NCBI RefSeq assembly: GCF_013391765.2 | Contig: NZ_JACBGI020000010.1 | Span: forward strand, 1 to 64,000 | Length of the DNA: 64,000 nucleotides | DNA from: Thiomicrorhabdus heinhorstiae | GTDB lineage: Bacteria > Pseudomonadota > Gammaproteobacteria > Thiomicrospirales > Thiomicrospiraceae | Reading direction: 5' to 3' | Notes under the pieces: generated by a model | What the model was told of the DNA's origin: nothing | What the model saw: the letters and a program-made list of their open reading frames with translations, nothing else | The model's database searches: none | Part shown: positions 14,460 to 23,347 of the stretch, in pieces | Layout: each line of letters starts with the position of its first letter | Numbering within the stretch: position 1 is the first letter of the stretch | Program-made: the position numbers and the translations under genes

Positions 14460-14912
14460 TCATTTGTTGTAAGCACTCAGCGAAACGGTAATATCTTTTG
14501 ACCTACGATCATTCAGAAATTTCTGTGATGTGGTAATAACCCATCCATTTTGGTGACTGTTTGCTGCTCCGTATTCTTTTGCTATATCAACTGGCACTTC
14601 GAGTGCTTTTTTTATTCCCCCATTCGCATCGAACAAGATGACAACAAGATAATCAAAATCCCAGGATCGAATGACATTTAATTGTGTTGTTGGTGTGCCT
14701 TTTATTTTTCTGGACTTAACCTGATACAGAGTGCCATTTTCTGATTCAATATCCGCACTGGAGCCTGATATTTCGAGAAGCCTACCGCCGTAGAATTGAT
14801 GTGCGAGATATTCAGCATACTCCCCAACAATGTTGCTCGTCCGCCCAAGAGCATTTGCCAGCTTATTGGAATACTCATTGAACTTGAGCCACAAATCTTT
14901 AACTTCTTCCAT
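14460..14912 (-). CDS. cassette 1: PD-(D/E)XK-like protein, 150 aa
   Basis: This is the coding cassette nearest the integrase. The ATG at 14912 has AGAGGAA upstream; the longer open frame crosses an attC and is rejected. The middle of the protein, ISGSSADIESENGTLYQVKSRK (about residues 45-68), has the Asp...Gln-Val-Lys arrangement of PD-(D/E)XK nuclease-like folds. Further on it has LNVIRSWDFDYLVVILFDANG, another common feature of such folds. Nothing else identifies a substrate. The alternative is a non-catalytic DNA-binding relative. Confidence 0.7.
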   Translation of the reverse strand: MEEVKDLWLKFNEYSNKLANALGRTSNIVGEYAEYLAHQFYGGRLLEISGSSADIESENGTLYQVKSRKIKGTPTTQLNVIRSWDFDYLVVILFDANGGIKKALEVPVDIAKEYGAANSHQNGWVITTSQKFLNDRRSKDITVSLSAYNK

Positions 14913-14927
14913 CAGCTTCCTCTTGAA

Positions 14928-15071
14928 ACATAACGGGGTGGCGATAACCTGCGTGGCTTCGCGCACGAAAAATTGAAAATTTTTTGTGGGTGAAACACGT
15001 CAGGTTGATTGCATTGTTAGACTGCCGCAGGCGGTCTGGCAAGGCAATCTATTAGCGCCACCCCGTTAGAG
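14928..15071 (-). repeat. attC-like site next to the integrase, compound hairpin
   Basis: It starts with ACATAAC (14928-14934). A normal attC end GTTAGAC follows at 15016-15022, with inner arms CCTGCGTG (14948-14955) and CACGTCAGG (14996-15004) leaving one extrahelical base. A second possible end, GTTAGAG (15065-15071), closes a longer stem: 14932-14943 and 15056-15067 are a perfect 12-bp match. A nested hairpin GATTGC/GCAATC lies between. No gene separates this site from the attI region. Confidence 0.75.
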
Positions 15072-15096
15072 CCGACCGCCTGCGGTCGGCTCTAAC
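15065..15096. repeat. 32-bp perfect palindrome near attI
   Basis: Arms of 15 bp (GTTAGAGCCGACCGC and its complement) are separated by CT. Both ends carry the GTTRRR core, so it could be an empty cassette flanked by two recombination cores, or a terminator. Confidence 0.7.
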
Positions 15097-15184
15097 ATTT
15101 AGTATAAGGCATTATTGCCTTGATATACGCTATTGAACCCAAAAATACGCAATATTGCAATACATACTAGTAAAACCTGCCATT

Positions 15185-15213
15185 TTGACAGCATACACAG
15201 TATTATTGATAAA
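15185..15213 (+). promoter_or_regulatory. candidate intI promoter
   Basis: A perfect -35 TTGACA (15185-15190) is followed after 17 bases by GATAAA (15208-15213, four of six matches to -10). It lies about 27 bases before the intI start codon, leaving a short leader. Confidence 0.4.
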
Positions 15214-15239
15214 TACCTGCGTTTAGAAAGGGGTTGATA

Positions 15240-16220
15240 ATGAATAGTCGTGCAAATAAATCACCTTTGCTGGATGAAATGCGCAGTCAATTGCGTCGAG
15301 AAGGTTATGCCTATTCCACCGAGAACAGTTATTGTGATTGGGTCAAACGTTATGTGAAGTTTCATGGGATTAAAAGCCGTTCAGATATGCGCGGCAACGC
15401 GAATTATAAGGTTGAGCAATTTTTAACCTATTTAGCGGTGAATCAAAATGTATCGCCCTCTACACAAAACCAGGCGTTGAATGCTTTGGTTTATTGTTAT
15501 AGCAAAGTTCTTGAATCTCCTTTTAGCGAAGTGAAGGCGAGCCGTTCTCGCAAGGAACCGAGAATTCCTGTCGTTCTAACAAAAGAGGAAGTTACTGAGA
15601 TTTTATCTTTAATGAACGGCACAGCAGGCTTAATCACTAAATTGCTCTACGCAGGCGGGCTACGAATTACCGAGGCAGTACGCTTGCGAATCCAAGATAT
15701 TGATTTTGGGTTTAAACAAATTACCGTGCGCAACGGTAAAGGTAAAAAAGATCGCGTCACACCTTTGGCGAACCATACGATCCCATTGCTGAAAGCCCAA
15801 TTACAAAAGGTAAAAACCTTGCACCAGCAAGATTTACAGAGAGGTTACGGCTCGGTTTACTTGCCTTATGCTTTGGCTAAAAAGTATCCAAACGCAGAAT
15901 TTGAATTTGCCTGGCAGTATCTGTTTCCTAGCCGGAATTTAGCCGAAGATCCTCGTTCGGGTATCGTGCGCCGCCATCACATCAATCAATCCGTTATTAA
16001 CAAAGCCATCAAACGCACAGTAAAGCAATGCGGAATTACGAAAAAAGTGAGCGCCCATACATTTCGACATTCTTTCGCCACGCATTTACTGCAAACCGGA
16101 ACAGACATTCGCACAATTCAGGCATTGCTTGGTCATGCAAATGTCCAGACAACCATGATTTATACGCATGTTCTAAAGCAAGGCGGGCAAGGCGTTGTTA
16201 GCCCGCTGGATCTTTTATGA
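15240..16220 (+). CDS. intI: integron integrase IntI
   Basis: IntI is a tyrosine recombinase that inserts and excises cassettes at attI and attC. The 326-residue protein has an N-terminal SAM-like domain (LLDEMRSQLRREGYAYSTENSY) and a complete catalytic domain with Arg142 (GGLRITE), His273 and Arg276 (AHTFRH), His299 (LGHAN) and Tyr308 (MIYTHV). The insertion HQQDLQRGYG...YPNAEFEFAWQYLFPS (about 195-231) is the IntI-specific extra domain that distinguishes it from XerC/D. The ATG at 15240 follows AAAGGGG; an upstream TTG is less likely. It is intact, so the integron may be active. A terminator separates it from argG. Confidence 0.96.
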   Translation: MNSRANKSPLLDEMRSQLRREGYAYSTENSYCDWVKRYVKFHGIKSRSDMRGNANYKVEQFLTYLAVNQNVSPSTQNQALNALVYCYSKVLESPFSEVKASRSRKEPRIPVVLTKEEVTEILSLMNGTAGLITKLLYAGGLRITEAVRLRIQDIDFGFKQITVRNGKGKKDRVTPLANHTIPLLKAQLQKVKTLHQQDLQRGYGSVYLPYALAKKYPNAEFEFAWQYLFPSRNLAEDPRSGIVRRHHINQSVINKAIKRTVKQCGITKKVSAHTFRHSFATHLLQTGTDIRTIQALLGHANVQTTMIYTHVLKQGGQGVVSPLDLL

Positions 16221-16238
16221 GAATCTGCTTCAGAAAGC

Positions 16239-16275
16239 AAAAAGGCGCTGGAGATTTTTCTTCAGCGCCTTTTTT
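16239..16275. terminator. bidirectional terminator between intI and argG
   Basis: Arms AAAAAGGCGCTG (16239-16250) and CAGCGCCTTTTTT (16263-16275) enclose a 12-base loop, with A and T runs on both sides. It serves both convergent genes. Confidence 0.9.
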
Positions 16276-16306
16276 AAGCGAAGTTCTAATCTAAAAAATT
16301 TAGAAC

Positions 16307-17518
16307 TTATTTTCCGCGTTTTTTGGCTGCAGTGCGTAGACGTAGCGAGTTCAGTTTAATGAAGCCTTCTGCGTCTTTGTGGTTGTATGCCCCACCGTCT
16401 TCTTCAAAGGTTGCGATCGCTTCGTCGAACAGGCTGTTTTCAGAAGTACGGCCTACCACGACAACATTACCTTTATACAATTTAACGCGAACATTACCGG
16501 AAACGTTTTCTTGTGACTTGTCGATCAGTGCTTGCAGCATTTCACGCTCCGGAGCAAACCAGAAGCCGTTATAGATCATCTCGGCGTATTTCGGCATCAG
16601 CTCGTCTTTCAAGTGCGCCGCGTTGCGGTCAAGTGTTAGCGATTCCATTGCGCGGTGCGCTTTCAGCATAATGGTTCCGGCCGGTGTTTCGTAGCAACCG
16701 CGCGCTTTCATGCCGACAAAACGGTTTTCAACGATGTCGTCACGACCGATCCCATTTTCGCCACCGACTTTATTCAGATATTCCATTACCGTTGCCGGAG
16801 ACATGGCGTCACCGTTGATTGCCACGATGTCACCTTTTTCGAAAGTGATCTCCAAGTAAGTCGGTGCATCCGGTGCGTTTTCCGGAGAAACCGTCCATAA
16901 CCACATATCTTCTTCCGGCTCATTCGCAGGATCTTCGATAATGCCGCCTTCATAAGAGATGTGCAGCAGGTTGGCATCCATCGAGTAAGGCGATTTTTTC
17001 CCTTTTTTCTTCTCGATGGCGATGTTGTGCTCATCCGCGTAAGCCATCAGTTTTTCACGCGACATCAAATCCCATTCACGCCAAGGGGCAATCACTTTAA
17101 CATCCGGCATGAGTGCATAAGCGTTCATTTCAAAACGCACCTGATCGTTTCCTTTACCGGTTGCACCGTGAGCAACGGCATCTGCACCGGTTTCCTTAGC
17201 GATTTCAACCAAACGCTTAGAGATCAACGGGCGGGCAATTGAGGTTCCAAGACGGTATTCCCCTTCGTAGATCGCATTGGCGCGCATCATAGGGAAAACG
17301 AAATCACGCGCAAACTCTTCACGCAAGTCTTCGATGTAGATCTCTTTAATGCCCATTGCTTGAGCTTTTGCACGCGCCGGTTCAATTTCTTCACCCTGGC
17401 CGATATCAGCAGTGAAAGTCACTACTTCACACTGATACTCTTCTTGCAACCACTTGGCGATAATTGACGTATCCAAACCGCCTGAATAAGCTAAAACAAC
17501 CTTTTTAACATCGGACAT
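16307..17518 (-). CDS. argG: argininosuccinate synthase
   Basis: ArgG condenses citrulline and aspartate with ATP to argininosuccinate, the penultimate step of arginine synthesis in the cytosol. The 403 residues begin with [18 protein letters not shown], the N-type ATP pyrophosphatase P-loop (SGGLDTS), and contain [13 protein letters not shown] (about 115-127) and [15 protein letters not shown], both standard for the type found in most bacteria. The C-terminus ends in a basic tail (RTAAKKRGK). The gene is divergent from psd. Confidence 0.96.
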   Translation of the reverse strand: MSDVKKVVLAYSGGLDTSIIAKWLQEEYQCEVVTFTADIGQGEEIEPARAKAQAMGIKEIYIEDLREEFARDFVFPMMRANAIYEGEYRLGTSIARPLISKRLVEIAKETGADAVAHGATGKGNDQVRFEMNAYALMPDVKVIAPWREWDLMSREKLMAYADEHNIAIEKKKGKKSPYSMDANLLHISYEGGIIEDPANEPEEDMWLWTVSPENAPDAPTYLEITFEKGDIVAINGDAMSPATVMEYLNKVGGENGIGRDDIVENRFVGMKARGCYETPAGTIMLKAHRAMESLTLDRNAAHLKDELMPKYAEMIYNGFWFAPEREMLQALIDKSQENVSGNVRVKLYKGNVVVVGRTSENSLFDEAIATFEEDGGAYNHKDAEGFIKLNSLRLRTAAKKRGK

Positions 17519-17613
17519 AATTTCGATTTCCTTACATAATCTATGATTTGCGCGAATTATACCTTAAAATCATTTTTTTATTGAGAGAAAACCCTGTTCA
17601 AAGCGGAACCTTT

Positions 17614-18483
17614 ATGACCAAATTGTTCGATTTTTTTAAAGTCACGCCGCAATATTTTTTGCCGCAACACTTCTTATCCAGTCTGATGCACTGGTTTATG
17701 CATATTGAAGTGAAATGGATCAAAAACAGCACGATCCGTCTGTTGACCAAAATGTACAGTATTGATGTGAGCGAAGCCGCCGATGACGACATCGACAGCT
17801 ACCCGCATTTCAACGCTTTCTTTACCCGCGAATTAAAAGCGGGAGCGCGTCCGATTGACGAAAGTGAAAATTGCTGGGTCAGCCCTGCCGATGGTTTAGT
17901 CAGCCAATCATGCCATATTGATCGCAATAAAATCATTCAGGCAAAACACTATGATTACAGCGTCGAAGCACTTGTCGGCGGAGACATCAGCTATGCACAG
18001 CAATTCCATAACGGAGAAGCTGCAGTTATCTACCTTTCGCCTAAGGATTACCATCGCGTGCATATGCCGGTCGGCGGAAAATTAATTTCCATGACGTATG
18101 TCCCTGGTGATCTATTTGCGGTCAATCAGGCAACCGTCCGCAACGTAGACGGGCTGTTTGCTCGTAACGAACGCTTAGTGATTCGCTTTGAAAACGAGCA
18201 CGGTCCTTTCTGCCTGGTTATGGTCGGCGCGATTTTTGTCGGCAGTATGGAAACCGTATGGCAGGGCAAAATCACACCGGAGTATGAACCGACTCTGGAA
18301 CACTGGGATTACAGCGAACAAAACCTGCATTTTTCCAAGGGTGAGGAGATCGGAAGATTCAACATGGGCTCTACCGTAATATTGCTCACTCCGAACGGAC
18401 AATTGCCCGAATTAGGAAAAATTCCAAGCGCTACCCCTATCAAAATGGGTCAACATTTGGCAAACTATCCTGAAAATTATTGA
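17614..18483 (+). CDS. psd: phosphatidylserine decarboxylase proenzyme
   Basis: Psd decarboxylates phosphatidylserine to phosphatidylethanolamine at the inner membrane. It is made as a proenzyme that cleaves itself at a Gly-Ser bond to create the pyruvoyl group. The 289 residues contain the catalytic motifs DG near residue 91 (SPADGLVSQ), [10 protein letters not shown] (about 147-156) and [10 protein letters not shown] (about 250), where MGST replaces the more usual LGST. The ATG at 17614 is chosen over an upstream frame extension because GGAA precedes it and the protein starts match the family. It lies upstream of glnB with 42 bases between. Confidence 0.93.
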   Translation: MTKLFDFFKVTPQYFLPQHFLSSLMHWFMHIEVKWIKNSTIRLLTKMYSIDVSEAADDDIDSYPHFNAFFTRELKAGARPIDESENCWVSPADGLVSQSCHIDRNKIIQAKHYDYSVEALVGGDISYAQQFHNGEAAVIYLSPKDYHRVHMPVGGKLISMTYVPGDLFAVNQATVRNVDGLFARNERLVIRFENEHGPFCLVMVGAIFVGSMETVWQGKITPEYEPTLEHWDYSEQNLHFSKGEEIGRFNMGSTVILLTPNGQLPELGKIPSATPIKMGQHLANYPENY

Positions 18484-18516
18484 TTGTTCAGTAAAAAACA
18501 CCCCCCTTAAACTTAA

Positions 18517-18864
<348 letters not shown>

Positions 18865-18948
18865 TTAGATTAAAGCTTCAAAAGCTTATTTGGCATTCAT
18901 AACCAAAGCGTTCAACTCTCCATCAAAAACGTTAAGCAATATTTTGTT

Positions 18949-19731
18949 TTAGGTGGGGAGATTCAAAAAACTCACGCCGACACAATGGACACGGCAAGAG
19001 TTGTTATTTATTTCGCCGATCGGCGCCAACTCCCAATCCCACTCTTTCTCGGCCCGCAAAGGTTTTATTCCCCACCACGGATCTATCCGATCGATTTCTT
19101 TACCATGACGGTCAAAGGACTTAATCGAACGATCGGCAATCAAGCAGACCGGGCAAGCAAAATTCTGTAAATAACTGAGATGATGATTGATTAAACTTTG
19201 AGCCACTCTGTCAAGATCGGATGCCGCAAACTGAAACTTCTTTCGCAACCAGGAAACCGGCAACAACGGCAGTTGAGTAAGAAGATTCATCGATAGAACC
19301 AAATCTACATCCATATCCCGTAAAGCAAAATCGGCTTTGGAAACTACGGGACTTCCTTGATACAAATTTTGCAGCGAATAACTGATATCGAGTTCAATCA
19401 GCTCGATATTGGAATAAGCAGCCGCCTTTTGCCTGGCATCTTCTAAAAAGAGCAGGTCGACCAGCTTGATCTTTTGAAATTTTCCGGCCAGAAAATCCAG
19501 CGGTAAATCCTGCAGACTCCCGGCACCCAAAACAACTAGCGTTCGTGTCGAAACACAGTGAGAAACCGCAGTTTCAATTGCCTGGCGGCATTGTCGATAG
19601 TGGAAATTCCACGTCTTGCGACAGCGTTTATAACGCGCCTGCATGGCGATGGACTCTTTCACAAAGCCCATCGGTCTTAAGAAAGGAAATGCGACCGGCG
19701 TGCGTAGATAACGCCATAACTCAATCAGCAT
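18949..19731 (-). CDS. methyltransferase-like Rossmann protein, 260 aa
   Basis: Function is not known. A Rossmann-type SAM-binding fold is suggested by TLVVLGAGSLQDLPLDFL (about residues 65-82, the glycine-rich motif I), then IKLVDLLF with an acidic residue at the end of strand two, IELIELDIS and VDLVLSMNLLTQLP, the order of a class I methyltransferase. No catalytic substrate motif is seen. It begins seven bases after ntrC on the same strand and is therefore probably the last gene of the operon, although it does not look nitrogen-related. Confidence 0.6.
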   Translation of the reverse strand: MLIELWRYLRTPVAFPFLRPMGFVKESIAMQARYKRCRKTWNFHYRQCRQAIETAVSHCVSTRTLVVLGAGSLQDLPLDFLAGKFQKIKLVDLLFLEDARQKAAAYSNIELIELDISYSLQNLYQGSPVVSKADFALRDMDVDLVLSMNLLTQLPLLPVSWLRKKFQFAASDLDRVAQSLINHHLSYLQNFACPVCLIADRSIKSFDRHGKEIDRIDPWWGIKPLRAEKEWDWELAPIGEINNNSCRVHCVGVSFLNLPT

Positions 19732-19738
19732 TGAATGC

Positions 19739-21172
19739 TTAGTCGTCCATACCCAAGGCTTGCGTTTTTCGTGTCAGGGTATTGCGTCCCCAACCAAGCA
19801 GAACCGCCGCTTTTTGACGATGGTTGCCGCTCGCTTTCAGAGCCGCTTCGATCAGAACTTTTTCCATAATCGGCTCGGCGACGGTATGCAAACCTTCTCG
19901 CCCACTGGACAAGAATTTATCCGCCCAGCGTTTTAGAGGCTGTTCCCAATCGTCTCCGCTTTGATCACATTCGCTAACCGACGGCGGATCCTGCAACTCC
20001 AGAGGCAAGTCTTCAAGATAAACCGTTTTGTCGGGTGCCATAATGGTCAACCAGGTACACAAGCTGCGCAGCTGGCGGACATTCCCCGGCCAAGGCAAAG
20101 ACGACAGGAAATTTTCCACCTCTTTACTCAACTGCTTCTCTTCCAAACCTAGCGCCTTCGCTTCCAGCTCCATATAGAAACGAACCAACAGAGGAATGTC
20201 TTCGCGTCTTTCACGCAAAGCAGGTACTTTGATACGGATAATATTCAAACGGTACAGCAAATCCTCACGGAAACGTCCGTCACGAACCAGCTGCTCCATA
20301 TTTTGGTGAGTCGCGGCAACAATCCGCACATTGGTATTGATCGGGTTACGACCGCCGACACGATAGAAGCTTCCGTCGTTCAAAACCCTGAGCAGACGGG
20401 TTTGCAGATCGACCGGCATATCACCGATTTCATCCAGAAACAGCGTACCGCCGTCGGCTTGTTCAAAACGTCCGATCCGCTGCGAGTGCGCACCGGTAAA
20501 GGCGCCTTTTTCATGACCAAACAGTTCAGACTCCAGCAATTCACGAGGAATCGCTGCGGTGTTCAGTGCCACAAAAGGCCCTTCGGAACGCGGACTCAAT
20601 TCATGCAGAGCCTGAGCGACCAATTCTTTACCGGTACCGGTTTCCCCGTTGATCAATACGGTAACATCCAGCTGGGAAACACGCCCCAGAATTCGGAAAA
20701 CTTCCTGCATCGCCGGCGCCGCACCGATGATGTTCAACGGCTGCTTGCTGGCTCTTCGGCTACGGCGAATTCTGGTAACACCACCGGACAAATGGCGCTT
20801 GATGGCGCGCTCGATCAAACTGATCGCTTCATCAATATCAAACGGTTTAGGCAGATACTCAAAAGCACGGCTCTGATAAGATTTGACCGCGGTGTCCAAA
20901 TCGGCATGCGCCGTCATAATGATGACCGGAATCTGTTTATCCTTCTCATGGATGGCTTCCATAAAGGTCAAGCCATCCATATCCGGCATGCGAACATCGC
21001 TCAGAACGGCAGACGGAGGGAATTCGTCAAACGACTTCAATGCGGTTAAAGGAGAATCAAACACCTTGACCACATACGGCTTATCTTCTAAAGCCGCTTC
21101 CAAAACCCATCGAATCGAAGCGTCATCATCTACGATCCATACTACTGGAGTGATCTCCAATTCTTCGCTCAT
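19739..21172 (-). CDS. ntrC: nitrogen regulation response regulator NtrC
   Basis: NtrC activates sigma-54 promoters under nitrogen limitation once phosphorylated by NtrB. The 477-residue protein has a receiver domain with the phosphorylated Asp59 ([10 protein letters not shown]), a sigma-54 AAA+ domain with Walker A GETGTGKE, the GAFTGA loop (about 235-240) and DEIGDMP, and a C-terminal Fis-type helix-turn-helix ([16 protein letters not shown]). It overlaps ntrB by four bases, so translation is coupled. Length is normal. Confidence 0.96.
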   Translation of the reverse strand: MSEELEITPVVWIVDDDASIRWVLEAALEDKPYVVKVFDSPLTALKSFDEFPPSAVLSDVRMPDMDGLTFMEAIHEKDKQIPVIIMTAHADLDTAVKSYQSRAFEYLPKPFDIDEAISLIERAIKRHLSGGVTRIRRSRRASKQPLNIIGAAPAMQEVFRILGRVSQLDVTVLINGETGTGKELVAQALHELSPRSEGPFVALNTAAIPRELLESELFGHEKGAFTGAHSQRIGRFEQADGGTLFLDEIGDMPVDLQTRLLRVLNDGSFYRVGGRNPINTNVRIVAATHQNMEQLVRDGRFREDLLYRLNIIRIKVPALRERREDIPLLVRFYMELEAKALGLEEKQLSKEVENFLSSLPWPGNVRQLRSLCTWLTIMAPDKTVYLEDLPLELQDPPSVSECDQSGDDWEQPLKRWADKFLSSGREGLHTVAEPIMEKVLIEAALKASGNHRQKAAVLLGWGRNTLTRKTQALGMDD

Positions 21173-22236
21173 GCGTGTTCCTTCTGTTTTAGCGGAAGAT
21201 AGACATTAAATTTTGTATTACCAGGCTCACTTTCCGCCACTATCAAGCCTTCGTGCTGACGTAAAACATTTTGTGCCACCGGCAGCCCCAAACCACTACC
21301 TTCCGGCTTACTGCTTACCATCGGATAAAAAATCGAGTCGAATACCTCGGCAGGAATTCCTTCACCCTCGTCGATGATACTGATCATCGCCACCAGAGGA
21401 TAAGTCTGAGTACCCAGAGTAAATTTATGCTCGACTCGCGTTTTAATGGTTAGCATTCCACCCTTTTCCTGCATCGCCTGAATGGCGTTTTTTACCAGAT
21501 TCAGCAGTGCTTGAACCATCGCTTCATGGTCCATCAAAACCTCGGGAATACTCGGGTCGTAATCAAGTTTCACATACACATTCGGCGGCTTTTCACCCTC
21601 AACGATCTGCAGCACATAACGAATTAATTCGTGAATATTGCACCAGTCTTTTTCCGCACTCTGTTTTGGCCCAAGCATTCTGTCGACCAGGTTTTTCAGA
21701 CGCGAGACTTCCTTGGAAATAATGTCCAAAAACGCCATTTCTTTGTCTTCCGGATTATGTCGCTTCTGCAGTAATTGCGTTGCACCCAGAATGCCGGCCA
21801 GCGGATTTTTTACCTCATGCGCCAGGGTGCGGATCAGCAGGTTACCAGCCTCGTACTGATGCCAGCGCTCATCTTCCTCAACGATACGATGATGACGCTC
21901 CGTGTTGTAAAGCTCAAAAAGCCAGCCACGCTGATGATTTAGTTCATACGGGGAAATCGTACAACTGACACGAATTTTGAACGGATCCAACACCTCTATC
22001 ACATATTCATGAATGGTGATTTTTTTCTCTTTTGCCTGCGAAATATCGTCCACAAGTCCGGGCATCAGAGCGTCCCATCGACTGCCTACCACTCGTGAAG
22101 GACTTAGTTGGAAAATCTCGCCCGCGGCGCCGTTCATAAAACGGATTCTTTCATCTTCGGCAACCCAAATAACTGCCGTCGTCAAACCTTCGAGCACTTC
22201 CTTGAAGAACTCGGTATCAGATTGCTTTCTATGCAT
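21169..22236 (-). CDS. ntrB: nitrogen regulation sensor kinase NtrB
   Basis: NtrB is the PII-controlled cytoplasmic histidine kinase/phosphatase for NtrC. The 355 residues contain an N-terminal PAS domain (about 10-110), the dimerisation and phosphorylation site His140 in LAHEVKNPLAGILGA, and the ATPase part with N-box NLVKNAIQAM, DEGEGIP and GSGLGLPVAQNVL. No membrane segment is present, as expected. Its start overlaps the end of the DtxR-family gene by eight bases. Confidence 0.95.
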   Translation of the reverse strand: MHRKQSDTEFFKEVLEGLTTAVIWVAEDERIRFMNGAAGEIFQLSPSRVVGSRWDALMPGLVDDISQAKEKKITIHEYVIEVLDPFKIRVSCTISPYELNHQRGWLFELYNTERHHRIVEEDERWHQYEAGNLLIRTLAHEVKNPLAGILGATQLLQKRHNPEDKEMAFLDIISKEVSRLKNLVDRMLGPKQSAEKDWCNIHELIRYVLQIVEGEKPPNVYVKLDYDPSIPEVLMDHEAMVQALLNLVKNAIQAMQEKGGMLTIKTRVEHKFTLGTQTYPLVAMISIIDEGEGIPAEVFDSIFYPMVSSKPEGSGLGLPVAQNVLRQHEGLIVAESEPGNTKFNVYLPLKQKEHA

Positions 22237-22903
22237 CTTGTTCCTTACTTACCATCAAGGCTTCAGCCATTCGATAGTCGATCGCCTGCAGTTGATCCTG
22301 CTCTACCTTTATCAGTAGCGGTCCTTCGGCAGGCGCTCTATTTTTCACCACAATTCGCGTCCCGGTCGATAAGCCGATCGAAGAGAGATAACGCAACTCT
22401 TCCGGAGTACGGTTTTTAATCCGTCTAAGACGAACCGACTGGTCCAAATCCACTTCGGTTAAAGCGATCCAGTCCTGAAATTGCATGGCGCCGTCAACAT
22501 CAGGAATCGGAGATCCATGCGGATCCTGAGTCGGTCTTCCCAAATCTTCCCACATCCGATTCGCTAGCTTATCGGAGATGGAATGTTCAAGCACTTCGGC
22601 TTCTTCATCCACCTCATCCCAGGAATAACCGAGACGCTCAACCAGATATAATTCCAGAATCCGGTGTTTACGAACCATTCCCAAAGCGATTTTACGGCCG
22701 GCCGGAGTTAAGCTGACCCCGTGATAGCGCGCATACTCGATATAATGCTGTTCAGCGAGTTTTTTCAGCATGTTGGAAACCGAAGCTTGCGAAATCGCTA
22801 AACGTTCGGCAATCGCCGAAGTCTGTACTCCCTTTCCCTCTGAACTACCGCTTTCCAGTTTATAGATAATCTTCAGGTAGTCTTCCAGTGCTTTCGATGC
22901 CAT
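22229..22903 (-). CDS. DtxR/IdeR/MntR family metal-dependent regulator
   Basis: This family represses iron or manganese genes when loaded with Fe2+ or Mn2+. The 224-residue protein has an N-terminal winged helix (DYLKIIYKLE, SAIAERLAISQASVSNMLKKL), a metal-binding and dimerisation domain with GYSWDEVDEEAEVLEHSISDKL, and a C-terminal FeoA/SH3-like domain (about 150-215, SIGLSTGTRIVV). Three-domain DtxR-type regulators usually respond to iron. It overlaps ntrB by eight bases and follows a small membrane gene by about 15 bases; a palindrome upstream of that gene could be its own operator. Whether iron or manganese is sensed cannot be read. Confidence 0.9.
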   Translation of the reverse strand: MASKALEDYLKIIYKLESGSSEGKGVQTSAIAERLAISQASVSNMLKKLAEQHYIEYARYHGVSLTPAGRKIALGMVRKHRILELYLVERLGYSWDEVDEEAEVLEHSISDKLANRMWEDLGRPTQDPHGSPIPDVDGAMQFQDWIALTEVDLDQSVRLRRIKNRTPEELRYLSSIGLSTGTRIVVKNRAPAEGPLLIKVEQDQLQAIDYRMAEALMVSKEQDA

Positions 22904-22919
22904 GTGATTTACTACCTCA

Positions 22920-23168
22920 TCAGGAAGCCATCATTTCCCGTACCACTTGCGGATCGGGGAATGAAAAAACATAAATTACAGCGAACAGCACCAAAAACAC
23001 AAATCGGCCTAATCCTTGAAAGCGTAAGCGCGGATGACTGACTATAGCAAAGGCCAAGCCAGAAACGACCCCACCCCATGCTCCAAGTGTTCCAGCCAGC
23101 ATTGCCAGCAGGGCACCAAGCGCCATAAAATAGTAATGCCATGTAAACGTTGCTTTTTCCACGCTCAT
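22920..23168 (-). CDS. small integral membrane protein, 82 aa
   Basis: Not recognised. I take the ATG at 23168 (MSVEKATFTWHYY) because the longer frame adds only a six-residue hydrophobic lead. Three hydrophobic segments cover most of the length (about 15-37, 40-50 and 58-73), with a short polar end. It is the first gene of the putative operon with the DtxR-family regulator. The dyad at 23172-23187 touches the start codon region, so the gene is likely controlled by metal. It may be a metal-linked membrane factor; that is a guess. Confidence 0.6.
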   Translation of the reverse strand: MSVEKATFTWHYYFMALGALLAMLAGTLGAWGGVVSGLAFAIVSHPRLRFQGLGRFVFLVLFAVIYVFSFPDPQVVREMMAS

Positions 23169-23171
23169 TGT

Positions 23172-23187
23172 TATGATCCTTATCATA
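23172..23187 (-). promoter_or_regulatory. candidate metal-regulator operator
   Basis: TATGAT (23172-23177) and ATCATA (23182-23187) form a perfect dyad with a four-base spacer just upstream of the small membrane gene and the DtxR-family gene. It resembles Fur or DtxR/MntR operators in shape. Autoregulation is the likely reading. Confidence 0.5.
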
Positions 23188-23347
23188 CAGGTTTGGCACT
23201 ATTCTACTCGAATTCAAAACTGTGAAGGTCGGATTTATTCCAATATTTTTCCATATTGGTGCACATCGCACCATCTGAAAAATAAATTCTGACCAAAGCA
23301 TGATAAAAACAAACAAATTAAAGAAAAATAATTTAGGAGAAAATAGC

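Larger units (their letters stand above)
15023..15239. other. attI-side region between the first attC and intI
   Basis: No gene is visible. The region holds a 32-bp palindrome (15065-15096), a small hairpin AAGGC/GCCTT (15106-15121), a GCAATATTGC dyad (15149-15158) and the intI promoter. attI should lie here, probably with its crossover near the CTCTAAC at 15090-15096, and the cassette promoter Pc would be expected here or inside intI; neither can be fixed from sequence alone. Confidence 0.55.
4158..16220 (-). mobile_element. chromosomal integron with intI and about eleven cassettes
   Basis: An intI-type integrase gene (15240-16220, + strand) is followed on its 5' side by an array of short gene cassettes read on the - strand. 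Twelve sites bounded by RYYYAAC and GTTRRRY-type ends separate the cassettes, with internal arms that are partly complementary, which is the classic attC design. Most cassettes carry one gene; one carries two (kwaA-kwaB) and one carries four. Cassette genes are more AT-rich and less familiar than the flanking backbone. One complete IS3-family element and one remnant interrupt two attC sites. The right boundary is the intI terminator before argG, the left is at about 4158. Confidence 0.92.

Noticed and set aside
14913-14966. Longer start for cassette 1 gene (codons to 14966)
   Set aside because: It would read through the attC at 14928; the ATG at 14912 has a good ribosome site.
15177-15191. 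Possible LexA box before intI (CTG...CAG)
   Set aside because: The spacing is CTG-N9-CAG rather than CTG-N10-CAG, and the flanking bases do not fit.
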